Shown here: positions 61,672 through 64,000 of the stretch, piece by piece
Layout: every line of letters begins with the position of its first letter
How positions within the stretch are numbered: position 1 is the first letter of the stretch
NCBI RefSeq assembly: GCF_040372165.1
Contig: NZ_BAABWG010000003.1
Location: 1 to 64,000, forward strand
Direction: 5' to 3'
Length of the DNA stretch: 64,000 bases
Source: Hydrogenophaga sp040372165
GTDB lineage: Bacteria > Pseudomonadota > Gammaproteobacteria > Burkholderiales > Burkholderiaceae_C
Translations under genes and position numbers: made by a program
Notes under the pieces: model-generated
The model's input: only the letters and a program-made list of their open reading frames with translations
Told to the model about the DNA's origin: nothing
Database searches by the model: none

Positions 61672-62682
61672 ATGAAGTACACGATTCTTGGCGCGGGGGC
61701 CATGGGCTCCTTGTTTGGCGGCAAGCTGGCAGCGGCCGGCCATGACGTCGAACTGCTGGACATCAATGAAGCCCACCTGGAGCAGATCCGCCAACACGGT
61801 CTGCGGCTCGAGACCGACGCGGGCAACCGGGTGGTCTACCCGGCGGTTGCCCTTCCCGCCGACGCCCGGCAGATGCCCGACTGGCTCATCGTCTTCACCA
61901 AAACCATGCACACCGAAACGGCCCTGCAAGCGGTTGAGCATCTGCTCGGGTCAAAGACTTGTGTGCTGAGCCTCCAGAACGGCCTCGGCAACCTGGAACG
62001 GCTGCAGGCCTGCGTGCCACTGGACCGCATTGCCATTGGCGTGACCACAGTGCCCGCCGACATGAAAGGCCCGGGCCACGTGGCATCGCACGGCTGGGGA
62101 ACGAGCAAGTGCATGGCCGCCGATGTTGCATCGTCCGATGCAAAAGCCAGGGTGCAGCAACTGGTCGATGACTTCAACGCCGCAGAGCTGGAGACCACCG
62201 TATCGGCGGACGTAATGTCGGACATCTGGCGCAAGGTGGCCTTCAATGCTGCGCTCAACACCATCTGTGCGGTCACCGGTGCCACGGTCGGCATGCTCGG
62301 CCGTGTGCCATCGAGTCGAGAGCTGGTGCACCGCGCGTCGGGTGAAGTGATCCAGGTCGCACAGAAGCAAAGTATTGGCATCGACGCCGACGGGGTTCAC
62401 CGGGATCTGGACGACGCCATGGACCACCACTTGCATCACCAACCGTCCATGCTGCAGGACCTGCTCGCCGGCCGTGCCACTGAAATCGACGCCATTGCTG
62501 GCGCAGTGGTTCGCGACGGAGAACGCCTCGGCATCGGCACACCGGTTCTTCGGGTGATGCACGCCCTGGTCAGGCAAAAGGAATCTCAAGCAGCAGTGAC
62601 CCCAACCACAAGAACGATCGCGAACACGAACTCAAGCACAACGGCCACGGCCGCTCCCATTACGACGACCACCCACCACTGA
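61672..62682 (+). CDS. Ketopantoate reductase-like (ApbA/PanE family) oxidoreductase
   Basis: A 336-aa NADPH-dependent 2-keto-acid reductase family member. The Rossmann motif GAGAMGSLFGG is at 7-17. The catalytic lysine region is IWRKVAFNAALNTICAVTGA near 187-206, and the substrate-binding end LHHQPSMLQDLLAGRATEID is near 250. The C-terminal 25 residues are an odd Thr-rich tail (TIANTNSSTTATAAPITTTT). Its place between the aromatic aldehyde dehydrogenase and a TRAP binding protein suggests a catabolic role on a 2-oxo acid rather than pantothenate synthesis. Confidence 0.82.
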   Translation: MKYTILGAGAMGSLFGGKLAAAGHDVELLDINEAHLEQIRQHGLRLETDAGNRVVYPAVALPADARQMPDWLIVFTKTMHTETALQAVEHLLGSKTCVLSLQNGLGNLERLQACVPLDRIAIGVTTVPADMKGPGHVASHGWGTSKCMAADVASSDAKARVQQLVDDFNAAELETTVSADVMSDIWRKVAFNAALNTICAVTGATVGMLGRVPSSRELVHRASGEVIQVAQKQSIGIDADGVHRDLDDAMDHHLHHQPSMLQDLLAGRATEIDAIAGAVVRDGERLGIGTPVLRVMHALVRQKESQAAVTPTTRTIANTNSSTTATAAPITTTTHH

Positions 62683-62698
62683 TCCGAGGAGACACCAC

Positions 62699-63766
62699 AT
62701 GACAACCAACCACACCCCATCCAAGCCCAAACCCAAGCACACAATCACCCGCCTGGCGCTGGCCACCGCCACCTTGCTTGGCGCCGCCCTGGCGCAGGCC
62801 GAACCCGTCACCCTGCGCGTGCACCACTTCCTGCCCGCGACCTCCAGCGCACACACCAAGCTGATCCAGCCCTGGTGCGACAAGATCGCCCAGCAGTCCA
62901 AGGACCAGCTCAAGTGCCAGATCTACCCGTCCATGCAGCTGGGCGGCACCCCTCCGCAGCTGTACGACCAGGTCAAAGACGGTGTTGTGGATGTGGTGTG
63001 GACGATCCCGACCTATGCCGCTGGCCGCTTCACCAAATCCGAGGTGTTCGAGCTGCCCTGGATGACCACCACTGCCAAGGGCGGCAGTCAGGCGCTGTGG
63101 ACCTACGTTGACCAGTACGCGCAGGACGAATTCAAGGGTGTGCACCGCATCTTCATGCACGTGCACGATGGCGCACTCCTGCACTTCAAAGGCAAGACAC
63201 CCAAGACGCTGGAAGAAATGAAAGGCATGAAGGTGCGTGCGGCCACGCGCTCCAACGCCAAGATGGTCGAGGCCCTGGGCGCGGTGCCGATCGCCATGCC
63301 CTTGCCGATGGTGCCCGAGGCCTTGTCCAAGAGCGTGGTCGACGCGGCTGCCGTCCCCTGGGAAGGAGTCCCTGCGATTCGGTTGGCCGATCTCACCAAG
63401 TACCACCTGGATGTGCCCGCTGGCGCTCCGCGCATCTCCAACACCATCTTCCTGTTCGGCATGAACGAAGCGAAGTACCAGTCACTGCCGCCCGAGCTGA
63501 AGAAGGTGATCGACGACAACAGCGGCATGGCCGTCTCGGCCTGGGCCGGTGAAACCGGCTTCGATGCAGTGGTCGAGCCTTTCCGCAAGGCGGCCATCGA
63601 CGGCGGCGCCACGGTCTACACCATGCCCGATGCCGAATACCAGAAATGGGTCAAGGCCACCGACAGCGTGGACGACGGCTGGGTCAAGGATGTGAGCGCC
63701 AAGGGCGCGGACGGTCAGAAGCTGCTGGCCGCCGCCAAGGCACTGGTCAAGCAATACTCGAAATAG
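62699..63766 (+). CDS. TRAP transporter solute-binding protein, DctP family
   Basis: A periplasmic receptor for an organic acid, 355 aa, with GAGGAGA before ATG 62699. The signal peptide spans about residues 18-37 (cut after AQA). VTLRVHHFLPATSSAHTKLI begins the mature protein. MKGMKVRAATRSNAKMVEAL contains the conserved arginine that usually salt-bridges the carboxylate ligand. No DctQ or DctM membrane gene follows: a terminator and a ribonucleotide reductase gene on the other strand come next. The ligand is probably phenylglyoxylate, mandelate or a relative, by context. Confidence 0.9.
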   Translation: MTTNHTPSKPKPKHTITRLALATATLLGAALAQAEPVTLRVHHFLPATSSAHTKLIQPWCDKIAQQSKDQLKCQIYPSMQLGGTPPQLYDQVKDGVVDVVWTIPTYAAGRFTKSEVFELPWMTTTAKGGSQALWTYVDQYAQDEFKGVHRIFMHVHDGALLHFKGKTPKTLEEMKGMKVRAATRSNAKMVEALGAVPIAMPLPMVPEALSKSVVDAAAVPWEGVPAIRLADLTKYHLDVPAGAPRISNTIFLFGMNEAKYQSLPPELKKVIDDNSGMAVSAWAGETGFDAVVEPFRKAAIDGGATVYTMPDAEYQKWVKATDSVDDGWVKDVSAKGADGQKLLAAAKALVKQYSK

Positions 63767-63831
63767 ACCAGCAAGCCAGACAGCCAGCATGCAAAGGTCC
63801 GTTTCCAGGACCATCAGCACAGCCTGAACAC

Positions 63832-63864
63832 AAAAAAACGCCCAGCACATGGCTGGGCGTTTTG
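63832..63864. terminator. Bidirectional intrinsic terminator
   Basis: ACGCCCAGC (63838-63846) pairs with GCTGGGCGT (63852-63860) around a 5-base loop. A seven-A run precedes it and TTT follows. It serves the TRAP gene on the plus strand and, with the T-run on its complement, the ribonucleotide reductase gene ending at 63896 on the minus strand. Confidence 0.85.
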
Positions 63865-63895
63865 ACTGGTGGACTGTTGCGCTGCAGGCGACTGA

Positions 63896-64000
63896 TCAGC
63901 CGCAGCTGCCCAGGTGTCCGCACGAGGTGCAGTAGTCGCAACCGTCCTTGCGGATCATGGCGTGCGCACCGCACTCGGGGCACTTCTTGCCGGCCATCAC
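63896..64000 (-). CDS. nrdJ: C-terminal end of B12-dependent ribonucleotide reductase (partial)
   Basis: Only the last 34 codons and the stop are inside the window; the gene runs off the right edge. The tail reads KKCPECGAHAMIRKDGCDYC then TSCGHLGSCG. This is a zinc-ribbon with two CxxC pairs and a final cysteine, as found at the C-terminus of adenosylcobalamin-dependent ribonucleoside-diphosphate reductases, where it relays electrons to the active site. Identification rests on this short tail alone. Confidence 0.75.
   Translation of the reverse strand: MMAGKKCPECGAHAMIRKDGCDYCTSCGHLGSCG

Noticed and set aside
60370..61941. A 523-codon minus-strand frame opposite the aldehyde dehydrogenase
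   Set aside because: It is the mirror of a strongly codon-biased gene. The plus strand has all aldehyde dehydrogenase motifs and a ribosome-binding site.

Overview
The window is a GC-rich, densely coded bacterial chromosome segment, most likely from a betaproteobacterium of the Burkholderiales (Comamonadaceae type, e.g. Hydrogenophaga/Acidovorax-like). This rests on purE-purK-TsaC and purC in separate blocks, the gentisate and benzoylformate catabolic genes, a TRAP binding protein with no partner, and the general look of the proteins. It is inference: no rRNA is present. I saw no tRNA, CRISPR array, prophage or intact insertion sequence.

Layout. (1) 1-8198, minus strand: a two-partner secretion pair, a TpsB outer-membrane transporter followed by the first 2095 codons of a giant haemagglutinin-like TpsA exoprotein that runs off the left edge. 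(2) 8553-18830: housekeeping genes, namely pyrF; the overlapping tsaB-rimI-uracil-DNA glycosylase operon; dacB; a SemiSWEET; purE-purK-TsaC; a CnoX-like thioredoxin; and a P-loop kinase. (3) 18831-19566: a decayed stretch with a LysR-like fragment. (4) 19567-39291: the main accessory region, a roughly 20 kb aldose catabolic island. It holds a mutarotase and lactonase (minus strand), an SDR sugar dehydrogenase, a GbpR-type LysR regulator, and a 13-gene plus-strand run. That run encodes 2-ketoglutarate semialdehyde dehydrogenase, two interleaved sugar ABC importers (YtfQRT-YjfF type and ChvE-GguAB type), L-arabinonate dehydratase, L-2-keto-3-deoxyarabonate dehydratase, and DgoK, DgoA and DgoD. 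Together these can take L-arabinose to 2-oxoglutarate without phosphorylation and D-galactose to pyruvate plus glyceraldehyde-3-phosphate by the De Ley-Doudoroff route. The two routes would share uptake, mutarotation, dehydrogenation and lactone hydrolysis.

(5) 39339-46359: purC, a DUF2254 membrane protein, an MFS transporter, class II fructose-bisphosphate aldolase and pyruvate kinase. A 736-bp non-coding interval between the last two carries a long inverted repeat. (6) 46555-51354: a chemoreceptor, then a MarR-controlled gentisate module (gentisate 1,2-dioxygenase and fumarylpyruvate hydrolase) and a GST. (7) 51498-57324: a DUF1266 protein, a VOC protein, a secreted delta-class carbonic anhydrase, and a YcxB/hemerythrin/nitroreductase/NnrS group suggestive of nitrosative-stress handling. 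(8) 57401-63766: a LysR regulator divergent from benzoylformate decarboxylase, an aldehyde dehydrogenase, a ketopantoate-reductase-like enzyme and a TRAP solute-binding protein, which looks like a phenylglyoxylate/mandelate-type module. (9) The right edge holds the last 34 codons of a probable B12-dependent ribonucleotide reductase.

Most start codons were chosen from ribosome-binding sites and family lengths. Several genes use GTG or TTG. Metabolic assignments come from family membership and gene context; substrate specificity is inferred throughout.
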